From RI-153 sp963721725 (GTDB lineage Bacteria; Chloroflexota; Anaerolineae; Caldilineales; Caldilineaceae), in contig CAVRLX010000013.1 in NCBI GenBank assembly GCA_963721725.1, positions 62,001 through 126,000 on the forward strand: a stretch of DNA of 64,000 nucleotides. Reading direction: 5' to 3'. The notes under the pieces are model-generated. The model searched no databases. It was not told the DNA's origin and was given only the letters and a program-made list of their open reading frames with translations. The translations under genes were made by a program, and so were the position numbers. Positions 56,730 through 64,000 of this stretch are shown here, in pieces (position 1 is the first letter of the stretch; every line of letters starts with the position of its first letter).

Positions 56730-56758
56730 AGCATAGCAAGGGCAGGGGTGAAAGTCAA
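56730..56758 (-). promoter_or_regulatory. Promoter of the lysine operon
   Basis: On the minus strand TTGACT, 17 bp spacer, TATGCT. This is near consensus for the housekeeping sigma factor, with transcription expected to start about 56722. Confidence 0.7.
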
Positions 56759-56869
56759 ATCAGCCGCACAATTTTTTGAACCTGCTTGCATCAACTTGCA
56801 AAATTACATAGACTATAGAACATGTGTTGCACGGATTGACGATTTGTATCAGCCAACAGGGGGCATGCA

Positions 56870-57286
56870 ATGGCAGAATTGAAAACCAAAGCGAACAGCA
56901 GTGATGTGAATACCTTTCTCAACGCCGTGGACGACGAGCAGAAGCGCGCAGATAGCTTTGCTCTTTGTGCGCTCATGGAAGAAGTCACCGGGGATACAGG
57001 GAAAATGTGGGGCGATAGTATTGTCGGCTTCGGCCAGTATCACTATCGCTATGCCAGCGGGCGCGAGGGCGAATGGATGCTCACCGGCTTTTCGCCGCGC
57101 AAGGCCAATCTCACGCTCTACATTATGGCCGGCTTCGACCAATACGACGAACTCATGGCGAAACTGGGCAAGTACAAGACCGGCAAATCGTGTCTCTATA
57201 TCAAGCGCCTCAGCGACATCAACACCGACGTTCTGCGCGAACTGGTGCAAAAGTCGGTGGATCACATGCGGGCGACCGATCCATGA
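56870..57286 (+). CDS. DUF1801 domain protein
   Basis: 138 residues matching DUF1801: VNTFLNAVDDEQKRADSFALCALMEEVTG, MWGDSIVGFGQYHYRYASGREGEWM, KANLTLYIMAGFD, TGKSCLYIKRLSDINTDVLRELVQ. Structure known, function unknown, small cytoplasmic. Divergent from the lysS operon and close to its promoter, so its own promoter must lie in 56770-56860. Confidence 0.85.
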   Translation: MAELKTKANSSDVNTFLNAVDDEQKRADSFALCALMEEVTGDTGKMWGDSIVGFGQYHYRYASGREGEWMLTGFSPRKANLTLYIMAGFDQYDELMAKLGKYKTGKSCLYIKRLSDINTDVLRELVQKSVDHMRATDP

Positions 57287-57290
57287 AAAG

Positions 57291-57365
57291 AGACGACGGA
57301 CGATAGACGAACGAAAAGCACGCTGATAGTGCTCACCCGTCGTCTATCGTCCGTCGTCTGTCGTC
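57291..57365. repeat. Inverted repeat between convergent genes
   Basis: GACGACGGACGATAGACGAA and its complement on the right (from 57338, TCGTCTATCGTCCGTCGTC), nearly perfect over 19 bp, loop about 30 bases. Lies between the DUF1801 stop and the dehydratase stop. Confidence 0.8.
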
Positions 57366-57370
57366 CTCTG

Positions 57371-58535
57371 CTACCAATTCGTATACGATCCATCACGCCG
57401 TTTCAGGTGCGGCGCTTCCCACATGCGGAACTCGTTGCCTTTGGCCCGCTCCTCGTTGAACTCCACACCCAGCCCCGGCGCGTCGGGCACGACAATGCGA
57501 TACTCGTCTAATTGCGGCTGTGTGGGGAACCAATCGGCGTCGTAGAAACTGCCCTTCTCCGTGGGCGAAACGCGCACTTCCAGCCACGCGAAGTTCGCCA
57601 CCGCCGCCGCCATGTGCACCGTGGCCGCCGTGCAGATCGGACCCAGCGGGTTGTGCGGCATGAGGTCGATATAGTGCGCCTCGGCCATGGCCGCCACTTT
57701 CATCGACTCGGTGATGCCACCCACGTTGCAGACGTCGATGCGCGCAAACTGGGTGATCCCCCGCTCGATATAGGGCAGGAATTGCCACTTGCTGGCGAAC
57801 TCCTCGCCAATCGCAAACGGGATGTCGGTCATGGTGCGCAGCGATTCGTAGGCTTCGGGCGCTTCGTCGCGGATCGGCTCTTCGAAGAAATCCAGCGTGC
57901 CCGACGGCATACGCTGGCAGAACGACGCCGCCTCGGCCACGCTCAGCCGGTGGTGATAGTCGATGCCCAGCACAGGGCCAGGACCGACCTCCTCGCGGCA
58001 CTTTGGTCAGCCATTTGGCCGTCTCGCCGATCGACTCGCGTGGCTCAAAGATATGGTCTGGCGTCGCCCTTGCGCGCCCCGGATGCATACCCGTGCGGAT
58101 AACAGGCCAGCCGCGCTCCACCAATAGTTTGACCTGTTCGACCAGTTCCGGCCCCATGCCCGCCGTAGTTGTGGCGAAACAGGGGATCCAATCGCGCTGT
58201 TTGCCGCCCAACAGTTGATAGACCGGCACGCCCAGCGCCTTGCCCGCGATGTCATAGAGCGCGATGTCGATCGCCGAAATCGCGGCGGTGAGCACGCGCC
58301 CGCCCTCAAAATATTGGCTGCGATACATCTCTTGCCAGAGCGCGCCCAGGCGCATCGGATCGCGGCCAATCAGAAACTCGCGATAATGGTTCACTGCGCC
58401 AATAACGGCCAGTTCGCGGCCCGAAAGCCCCGATTCGCCCCAGCCATAGATGCCCTCGTCGGTTTCCACTTTGACAATTAATTGGTTGCGCGAGCCGATC
58501 CAGACGGGGTATGTTTTGATGTCGGTGATTTTCAT
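57371..58535 (-). CDS. Enolase-superfamily sugar-acid dehydratase (mandelate racemase/muconate lactonising type), frameshifted
   Basis: About 387 residues. The N-terminal capping domain is ITDIKTYPVWIGSRNQLIVK, the barrel begins RVLTAAISAIDIALYDIAGKALG, and metal or catalytic residues include GPGPVLGIDYHHRLSV (Asp, His), FFEEPIRDEAPE (Glu) and PFAIGEEFASKWQF (Glu). The frame shift near 57998 is fixed by removing one A (ACCAAAGTG to ACCAAGTGC), joining WLTK to CREEVGPG. D-galactonate, D-mannonate or L-fuconate are possible substrates. Its neighbours (aldo/keto reductase, GH95 fucosidase) favour fucose or a related sugar acid. Confidence 0.8.
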
Positions 58536-58616
58536 GGGATGACTTTCTGTGGATGGATGAAACTTGTTGCGTGATTTGTGTTGCGTTGTCTGCGGTCCGC
58601 CGTCTGCCGTCTGCCG

Positions 58617-59546
58617 TCAGCCCACCGCTTCCACCAGCCGCGCTCGTTCGTCACTGCTGAGCGCACGTTCCCCGGCGGCGGCGTTCATGGCGGCTTGCTC
58701 GGCTGATTTGGCACCGGGAATGGTAATCGAGACGGCGGAATGGCTGAAGGTATAGCGGATGGCAGCGTTGACCATCTCCGTGCCCGGCGCAACGACCTGC
58801 GCCAGCTTTTCCACCTGTGCCACCTGCGCTTCAAACTTCTGGCGCTGACCGGGATCGTTGCTCCACCCGGCGCGCACACTGTCTGTGAAGGTGCTCTCCC
58901 GCGTGTAGCGCCCCGAGAGCAGCCCTTTCGCCAGCGGTCCGCGCACCATCACGGCGATGCCATTCTCCTCACAATAGGGCAAGAATTCGTCTTCTGGCGT
59001 ACGATTGAGCAGCGAATAGTCCACCTGCACCACGCTACACGTGCCGTTGGCGTTAAAGCGCTTCAGAACGTCCAGGCTGTTGGTGGAGATGCCATAGGCG
59101 CGCAGACAGCCTTCAGCTTTTAGCGCCTCGAAGCCTTCCAAATAGACTGTGGGATCGCCCAGATCGCCTTCGTGGCAGAGGATCACGTCCACATAATCGG
59201 TGCGCAGCCGCCCCAGAATGGCGTGGCCGCTGACCCGGATCGAATCGACGCCGGTCTTGGGGATCTCGCCATTGGTGCGCTTGCCCCAGTTGCCGATCTT
59301 GCTGACGATGTAGACGTTGTGGCGGATGCCGGAGAGTGCCTGTCCCAGTCGCATCTCGGAAAGGCCGTTGGGGATGCCATACGATTCTGCGGTATCGAAG
59401 AGGTTCATGCCGTGCTCATAGGCGGCGCGCACCGTGGCCCAGGCGGTGGCGTTGTCGATCTCGCCCCACTGGTTGCCAATGTTCCACGTGCCCAGGCCCA
59501 CCGCCGAGACGTTCCAGCCCAGCTTGCCGAATGGTTTGTGTTGCAT
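58617..59546 (-). CDS. Aldo/keto reductase
   Basis: 309 residues. Catalytic tetrad in sequence: NLFDTAESYGIP (Asp, Tyr), YIVSKIGNWGKRT (Lys) and DVILCHEGDLGD (His). VAVMVRGPLAKGLLSGRYT and SVSITIPGAKSAEQ form the NADP site and C-terminus. Cytoplasmic NADPH-dependent reduction of an aldehyde or ketone sugar is likely. Directly upstream of the dehydratase gene on the same strand, so it may act on the same sugar. Confidence 0.85.
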   Translation of the reverse strand: MQHKPFGKLGWNVSAVGLGTWNIGNQWGEIDNATAWATVRAAYEHGMNLFDTAESYGIPNGLSEMRLGQALSGIRHNVYIVSKIGNWGKRTNGEIPKTGVDSIRVSGHAILGRLRTDYVDVILCHEGDLGDPTVYLEGFEALKAEGCLRAYGISTNSLDVLKRFNANGTCSVVQVDYSLLNRTPEDEFLPYCEENGIAVMVRGPLAKGLLSGRYTRESTFTDSVRAGWSNDPGQRQKFEAQVAQVEKLAQVVAPGTEMVNAAIRYTFSHSAVSITIPGAKSAEQAAMNAAAGERALSSDERARLVEAVG

Positions 59547-59721
59547 GGGAAAACTCCTTTGAAGCTGATTGTTGAAAATTGTACAAAGTGCATAAGCCTG
59601 TCAACCTGATCTCTGTGAACCTGCCCGCTGCCAGAAACAGGCAAAATCTTCTACCCTGAAAGCTGTTCGGGCAATCTGATTCCCTCAAGACTGTCCTATT
59701 GTTAACCTGAGGAGGTTCATT

Positions 59722-59952
59722 ATGTACTGGGATGGCATGTTAAACGGGCGTGCCCGTTTTGAAGAAATGTTACGTGAAGCCGAAATCGAGCGCCGTTCTC
59801 GCCAATTACCCCGGCGACCGTCGCCCCTGAGCCAGTGGATCAGCGCACGGTCGTTGCAGGTTGGCCGCTGGCTGGAGGGCCTGGGAAAAACCGTGCAAGA
59901 ACGGGCCGAAGCGAATCTCATAGTAGGGAGGTCGCCACTGCCCAAGAGCTAA
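59722..59952 (+). CDS. Small hypothetical protein
   Basis: 76 residues (MYWDGMLNGRARFEEMLREA ...), basic and helical, with GAGGAGG 6 bp before the ATG. Similar short basic proteins of unknown function are frequent in Chloroflexi. No domain recognised. It stands alone between two minus-strand units. The good ribosome binding site is the main evidence for a real gene. Confidence 0.55.
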   Translation: MYWDGMLNGRARFEEMLREAEIERRSRQLPRRPSPLSQWISARSLQVGRWLEGLGKTVQERAEANLIVGRSPLPKS

Positions 59953-59965
59953 CTGAACAAAAGAA

Positions 59966-60040
59966 AAATGAGTAACGAATAAGGAGTAATGAGTGTGATG
60001 CCCGATCACTCATTACTCCTTATTCGTTACTTTTCACTCC
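59966..60040. repeat. Inverted repeat at the end of the GH95 gene
   Basis: AATGAGTAACGAATAAGGAG (left) is an almost exact complement of the right arm CTCCTTATTCGTTACTTTTC (60017 onward). The right arm holds the last codons of the GH95 gene. Confidence 0.8.
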
Positions 60041-62417
60041 TCCAGATGACATACGCTTCCCCCGCCACTGTCTCAAATTCAAGCAGATGCTCACCCATCG
60101 CCACCACCGGGAGCGGCTGCCCATCCTGTTGAAGTTCGACCCGGTTCGGCGTCCGCAGGCGCACGGGCTGCCCTTGGTGAGAGCGGATTACGGCCCGTTG
60201 CAGTCCGTGATCGGCCCACTCCATGTCGATCTCAAAGCCGCCGCGGGCGCGCAGCCCTGTGACCGTACCTTGTCGCCAATGGGTGGGCAACGCAGGCAAC
60301 AGATGAATCTCCCCAGCGTGACTTTGCAGTAACATCTCGGCCACGCCCGCGGTGAAGCCAAAATTGCCGTCGATCTGAAAGGGTGGGTGGGCATCAAAGA
60401 GATTCGCATAGAGACCACCTGCCTGACTGACGGCGCGCACTTCGGCGGGGACAAGCGTAAAGAGGTTGTGGATCATCAGATAAGCGTGATCACCGTCCAG
60501 CAAGCGCGCCCAGAAGTTTATCTTCCATGCCATGGACCAGCCTGTGCCGCCATCGCCGCGCAGTTCCAGTGAGCGCCGCGCCGCCGCAAAGAGATCCGGC
60601 GTGCCGTGCGGTGTGATCTGCCGTCCTGGGTGCAGCCCAAAGAGGTGCGAAACGTGGCGATGCGTGTCGTCTGGGTTGTCCCAATCTTGATACCACTCCT
60701 GAATCTGCCCATGCTGGCCGATTTGGGGGGGATAGAGCCGATCACGTGCTACGGCCACCTCTGCGGCGAAATCTTCGTCGATCCCCAAAATCACGGATGC
60801 TTCTAAACAGTTGGTCAGCAGATCCCAGATAATCGCCATGTCCATGGTGCTGGCGACGCTTACTGTGGCGGTGATCCCGTCGGGCGTGGTGAAGTCGTTT
60901 TCGGGTGAGGTGGAGGGCGCGGTGATCAGTCGTCCATTTTTATCTTCAATCAGCCAATCCAGGCAGAAGCGCGCCGCCGCAGCCATCACCGGATAGGCGT
61001 GCTGGCGCAAAAATTCCCGATCCCCGCCAAAGGTAAAATGTTCCCACAGGTGTTGGGCCAGCCAAGCCCCACCCATCGGCCACATGGACCAGCGCGGTTG
61101 CCCGCCGCCAAAGTTGCCCACCGATGCCGATTGCCGCCATAGGTCGGAGTTATGATGCGCTACCCAGCCGCGGCAACCGTAATTCGTGTGCGCGGTCTCT
61201 GCGCCGGTTTGGCTCAACTCGGCCACAAAGCGCAACAGCGGCTCGTGACACTCGGCCAGATTGGTCACCTCGGCGGGCCAGTAGTTCATCTGTGTGTTGA
61301 TGTTGATGGTGTAGTTACTGCTCCACGGCGGCTGTACCAGATCGTTCCAGATGCCTTGCAGGTTGGCTGGCTGTGTGCCGGGCCTCGAACTGGCAATCAG
61401 CAAATAGCGCCCATATTGAAAAAGCAGTGTGATTAGGTGGGGATCATCGCCCTTTTTGAAGCGAGCGATGCGCTGATCCGTGGGCAGATCCGCGGCGGGG
61501 GTCTGGCCCAGATCCAGGCGCACTCGTCCGAAAAGGCGCTGGTGATCGGCGATGTGATCGGCGCGCAGCGTCTCGTAGGGCGTCTGCCCAGCACGGGCAA
61601 GCGTGGCCGCTGCCAGCTTTTCCGCATCGATGCCGGGGTGCTGCCGAAAGCCGTTGAAGCTTGTGGCGGCAGCCAGAATCAGGGTGACGCTGTTTGCGCC
61701 GGTGATATACAGGCTTTCCCCATCACGCTCCACATTCCCACCATCGGGCAGCACGGCCAGTTGCAGACTAAACTTCATGCCTGTGCCGCCGTCGCTATAG
61801 CGGATCGGCTGTGGACCGCTGTGATAGCTGGGATCGGCGTGGATGGGCGCTTCGCCGTGGAGGATCAGACGGTTGCCCTGGGTGCGGGTGCTGTGCCGAA
61901 GCTGACTGTGGAGCCGCACCCGCAGGCTGAGTTGCCCTGGTTGATCGGCCTCTAGCCGCAGCACGATTACATCGGCGGGGTGGCTGGCAAAGGCTTCCCG
62001 GCGAAAGGCGACGCCGCCCACGGTGTAGCGAGTGCTGGCAATGGCACTTTCTAGGTCGAGTGTGCGGCTGTACTGGCTGGCTGGCGCGTCGTGTTCTAAA
62101 TCCAACAAGAGATCACCAGCGGGCAGATAAGATTGGGTGTAGGGTCCCTGCATCTGGCGGCAAAGTTCTTCTGCGGCCAAATAGTCCCCGGCCAGGAGTA
62201 GGCGGCGTACCTCGGGGAGAACTGCCGCTGCGCCGGGATTGTTCCAATCACGTGGCGCACCCGCCCACAACGTATCTTCGTTGAGGGCCAGCCGTTCCGC
62301 CTCGACGCCGCCAAATATCATCGCGCCCAAACGACCGTTGCCCACGGGCAGGGCTTCGGGCCAGGCTATGGCGGGCTGCTCATAGCGCAGGATCAACGGC
62401 ACAGAAGGGTTTGTCAT
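60027..62417 (-). CDS. Glycoside hydrolase family 95 (alpha-L-fucosidase type)
   Basis: 796 residues, full length for GH95. N-terminal beta domain: WPEALPVGNGRLGAMIFGGVEAERLALNEDTLWAGAPRDWNNPGA. Barrel signatures: QMNYWPAEVTNLAECHEPL, SPENDF in SAPSTSPENDF (general acid region) and GDGGTGWSMAWKINFWARLLDGDHAY. No signal peptide is visible, so it is probably intracellular and works on imported oligosaccharide. GH95 members cleave alpha-1,2-L-fucose or L-galactose. The nearby dehydratase and reductase would suit fucose catabolism. Confidence 0.9.
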   Translation of the reverse strand: MTNPSVPLILRYEQPAIAWPEALPVGNGRLGAMIFGGVEAERLALNEDTLWAGAPRDWNNPGAAAVLPEVRRLLLAGDYLAAEELCRQMQGPYTQSYLPAGDLLLDLEHDAPASQYSRTLDLESAIASTRYTVGGVAFRREAFASHPADVIVLRLEADQPGQLSLRVRLHSQLRHSTRTQGNRLILHGEAPIHADPSYHSGPQPIRYSDGGTGMKFSLQLAVLPDGGNVERDGESLYITGANSVTLILAAATSFNGFRQHPGIDAEKLAAATLARAGQTPYETLRADHIADHQRLFGRVRLDLGQTPAADLPTDQRIARFKKGDDPHLITLLFQYGRYLLIASSRPGTQPANLQGIWNDLVQPPWSSNYTININTQMNYWPAEVTNLAECHEPLLRFVAELSQTGAETAHTNYGCRGWVAHHNSDLWRQSASVGNFGGGQPRWSMWPMGGAWLAQHLWEHFTFGGDREFLRQHAYPVMAAAARFCLDWLIEDKNGRLITAPSTSPENDFTTPDGITATVSVASTMDMAIIWDLLTNCLEASVILGIDEDFAAEVAVARDRLYPPQIGQHGQIQEWYQDWDNPDDTHRHVSHLFGLHPGRQITPHGTPDLFAAARRSLELRGDGGTGWSMAWKINFWARLLDGDHAYLMIHNLFTLVPAEVRAVSQAGGLYANLFDAHPPFQIDGNFGFTAGVAEMLLQSHAGEIHLLPALPTHWRQGTVTGLRARGGFEIDMEWADHGLQRAVIRSHQGQPVRLRTPNRVELQQDGQPLPVVAMGEHLLEFETVAGEAYVIWRSEK

Positions 62418-62507
62418 ACTGGATTCTTTCAGATGTGAGCGGGGGGATGGACAGGATACGTGGCAGTCTACAACCAGGGGGGCGGATGGTCAATTGTGCG
62501 GGGGAAA

Positions 62508-62540
62508 GATGCGGTGATTGAGGGCATCAATCACCGCATC
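62508..62540 (-). terminator. 14-bp inverted repeat downstream of the sortase gene
   Basis: GATGCGGTGATTGA and TCAATCACCGCATC are perfect complements around a five-base loop, 12 bp after the sortase stop on its transcript side. No T run follows, so termination strength is uncertain. Confidence 0.6.
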
Positions 62541-62552
62541 ACCGAATCTCTC

Positions 62553-63182
62553 TTATTCTGCCGGAATGCTTTCCACCAGTTCGGTGTAGACCACATAGCG
62601 GTTGCTATAGGTCTGTCGGCCCCGGTTCCAGGTTCCACGGCAGGTAATCAGGTTCAAATGGCTACCGAGGCTGAAGCCGAAAATTTCAGCAATCGGGGAT
62701 TTATCATAGGGGTAGCTTTTGCTTTTTGTCACTTGATAATGATGTTCGGTTCCCTGACCATCAATGACGTAGATAGAATCGCCCTCTTGTAAGTCGGTCA
62801 GATCCCAAAAGACAGCCGGTGCGCCGGTGACCCGATCCAAATGGCCGGCGATTACAGCGTTGCCAATCTCGCCGGGGAGTGCGCCCAGTTCATACCAAGC
62901 CACATTGTCCACCTGGGTGGGGACATCCATTGCGCCGCTGCGCGTCTGCCCCACGGCTTCAATCTCGGCGTCTACACCAATGGCTGGAATGCGCAAGCGC
63001 ACGGGCAAGAGCAGCGCCTCGTCCACAGCGGGTACAAGGGGGGCGGCAAGCAAGGTGGGCGTCTGTATGGCCTGTGGCGTGTTAACGGCGGTTGTGGTGG
63101 CGTTGGCTGCCGTTACAGGCGTCCCCACTACCATCATTCCTAACAAAAGTATTTTAATTACAAAAAGCATAGATTTACTCAT
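62553..63182 (-). CDS. Sortase (class F/E-like) transpeptidase
   Basis: 209 residues from ATG 63182. Signal anchor MSKSMLFVIKILLLGMMVVG, Pro/Thr-rich spacer, then the sortase domain: RLRIPAIGVDAEIEAVGQT, NAVIAGHLDRVTGAPAVFW (catalytic His) and LNLITCRGTWNRGRQTYSNRYVVYTEL (Cys in TCRG, Arg in NRYVV). All three catalytic residues are present. It would attach or cross-link surface proteins. No LPxTG-like substrate gene is obvious in the window. Confidence 0.85.
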   Translation of the reverse strand: MSKSMLFVIKILLLGMMVVGTPVTAANATTTAVNTPQAIQTPTLLAAPLVPAVDEALLLPVRLRIPAIGVDAEIEAVGQTRSGAMDVPTQVDNVAWYELGALPGEIGNAVIAGHLDRVTGAPAVFWDLTDLQEGDSIYVIDGQGTEHHYQVTKSKSYPYDKSPIAEIFGFSLGSHLNLITCRGTWNRGRQTYSNRYVVYTELVESIPAE

Positions 63183-63317
63183 GAGGGTATTTGTCCGAAC
63201 TATAGTGACTTCCACTGGAAAGGGTAAGTTTCTGGGAAGGGAATCATTTCAATTGGCGGTAGAAGAGTCAACAAAATCACAAAGTCATGATTAAACGCTA
63301 GTTACGCTAAAAAAACA

Positions 63318-63350
63318 AGGGGGAAGCAACCTGTATAGTCGCTTCCCCCT
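63318..63350 (-). terminator. Rho-independent terminator after the ferritin-like gene
   Basis: On the minus strand AGGGGGAAGC pairs with GCTTCCCCCT around a 13-base loop, followed by TTGTTTTTTT. Classical intrinsic terminator 23 bp beyond the stop of the ferritin-like gene. Confidence 0.85.
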
Positions 63351-63372
63351 GAAAGTTAAACCAAATCATGCA

Positions 63373-64000
63373 CTATTCAGCGAAGCGACGTCCACTGTTG
63401 CGGGCGAAACCACCCAAACCAGTGCTGGGCATGGCCTGGGGCATATCGGCCTCAAGGATAGGCTTAATCACAGCCACAACTTGTTCCATGGTCTTGCCTT
63501 CGGCAAAGGCCGGGGAGGGCGGCTGGCCGATGAGATCAGCGAGGACAGCGGCGTGCTGGCCCTCTACATTGTGAATGCTGACTGCGGCAGTAAGAATGTC
63601 ACCATTCTGGATGCGAGTTGCTTGGCCGAGATAGGCAGCAGCGCCCAACTCTTCGACCATGTGGAAGAACACCAATACCTCTTGTTGGGAAGTGAAGGTG
63701 GGCCAGCCGTAATTCTGCTGCGCACGCACCGGGGTTCCGCCCAACTGTTGGATGACGCCGGTAAGGGCAACCACGTGGGCGGCTTCCTGGTCGCCAAAGT
63801 TGACGAAATAGTCCAGAGCAGCGCCAGAAAGCAGACCGATGCTGGTCACATCTTTATAGGCACGGGATTCCAGGTGTTCCAGGGTGAGGGCGTAGTTAAG
63901 AATATCAATGTCGATGTTACCGCTCTGGGCATAGGCGGCGCCTGTTCCCACACGGGTATTAGCAAGTGCGCCCAACATCACGGCAGCGGCGCTGGCTTTC
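63373..64000 (-). CDS. Ferritin-like domain protein, 5' end outside window
   Basis: At least 209 residues, open to the window edge (KASAAAVMLGALANTR...). The visible start looks like the end of a secretion signal, with cleavage near AYAQSG. Ferritin-like helices carry Glu/His pairs: LTLEHLESRAYKDV, DQEAAHVVALTGVIQQLG, MVEELGAAAYLGQ and HNVEGQHAAVLADLI. Family DUF4439/ferritin-2 type, exported, function unknown; many have a twin-Arg leader. A strong terminator follows. Confidence 0.8.
   Translation of the reverse strand, partial: KASAAAVMLGALANTRVGTGAAYAQSGNIDIDILNYALTLEHLESRAYKDVTSIGLLSGAALDYFVNFGDQEAAHVVALTGVIQQLGGTPVRAQQNYGWPTFTSQQEVLVFFHMVEELGAAAYLGQATRIQNGDILTAAVSIHNVEGQHAAVLADLIGQPPSPAFAEGKTMEQVVAVIKPILEADMPQAMPSTGLGGFARNSGRRFAE

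Noticed and set aside
56527..56739. 70-codon frame covering the lysS leader
   Set aside because: It runs through the terminator hairpin and its T run in the wrong frame for the Lys-codon leader; no family match.

Overview
The window looks like a chromosomal segment from a Chloroflexota bacterium of the Anaerolineae/Caldilineae kind. This is inferred from several traits: a LysW-type lysine pathway, Thr-Pro-rich low-complexity exported proteins, SH3b/M23 wall-binding enzymes, a MoxR-DUF58-DUF4129 locus and GH95 glycan degradation. No rRNA or tRNA gene or CRISPR array was seen. About fifteen genes are broken by single-base shifts that one base change restores, so the assembly probably carries indel errors. 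Those genes are given here as full spans.

Layout. 1-2.5 kb: partial Uma2-like gene and iolD. 2.5-18.6 kb: an accessory island, mostly on the + strand. It holds an ISL3-family element inside a membrane-protein gene and then a run of unrelated single genes: PIN toxin and antitoxin, peptide-binding lipoprotein, methyltransferases, VOC proteins, alpha/beta hydrolases, MBL lactonase-like protein, S51 peptidase and an Arr-type ADP-ribosyltransferase. These genes are separated by structures that look like integron attC sites. No integron integrase is present, so this resembles a cassette cluster lacking intI (CALIN). 18.6-23.8 kb: the rest of the inositol catabolism set (dehydrogenase, iolG, iolC, iolB). 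23.9-30.2 kb: a nuclease-like protein, two GH-A-like enzymes (one carrying SH3b repeats and an M23 peptidase), a P-loop protein and a PP2C-like phosphatase. 30.4-41.8 kb: Cys-rich/Thr-Pro protein, CCA-adding enzyme, membrane protein, CBS-CHAT protease, a UPF0175-DUF3368 toxin-antitoxin pair, and DUF4129, DUF58 and MoxR genes.

42.5-56.8 kb is an alpha-aminoadipate (AAA) lysine cluster on the minus strand. In transcription order it is lysS, Nudix, lysT, lysU, GNAT, lysB, lysW, lysX, lysY, vapBC, a few accessory genes, lysZ and lysJ; lysK and lysN are not in the window. A strong promoter precedes a 20-codon leader peptide containing KKKSKK. That is followed by mutually exclusive antiterminator and terminator helices, which is the layout of ribosome-mediated attenuation by lysine. 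56.8-64 kb: DUF1801 protein, enolase-superfamily dehydratase, aldo/keto reductase, GH95 fucosidase, class-F-type sortase and a ferritin-like protein.

A genome-wide theme is short 7-9 bp tandem repeats arranged as inverted pairs at gene ends. They often supply the last codons or the stop of a gene. In two places they bracket a four-helix-bundle (S23/IVP-like) ORF that is fused in frame to the next gene.
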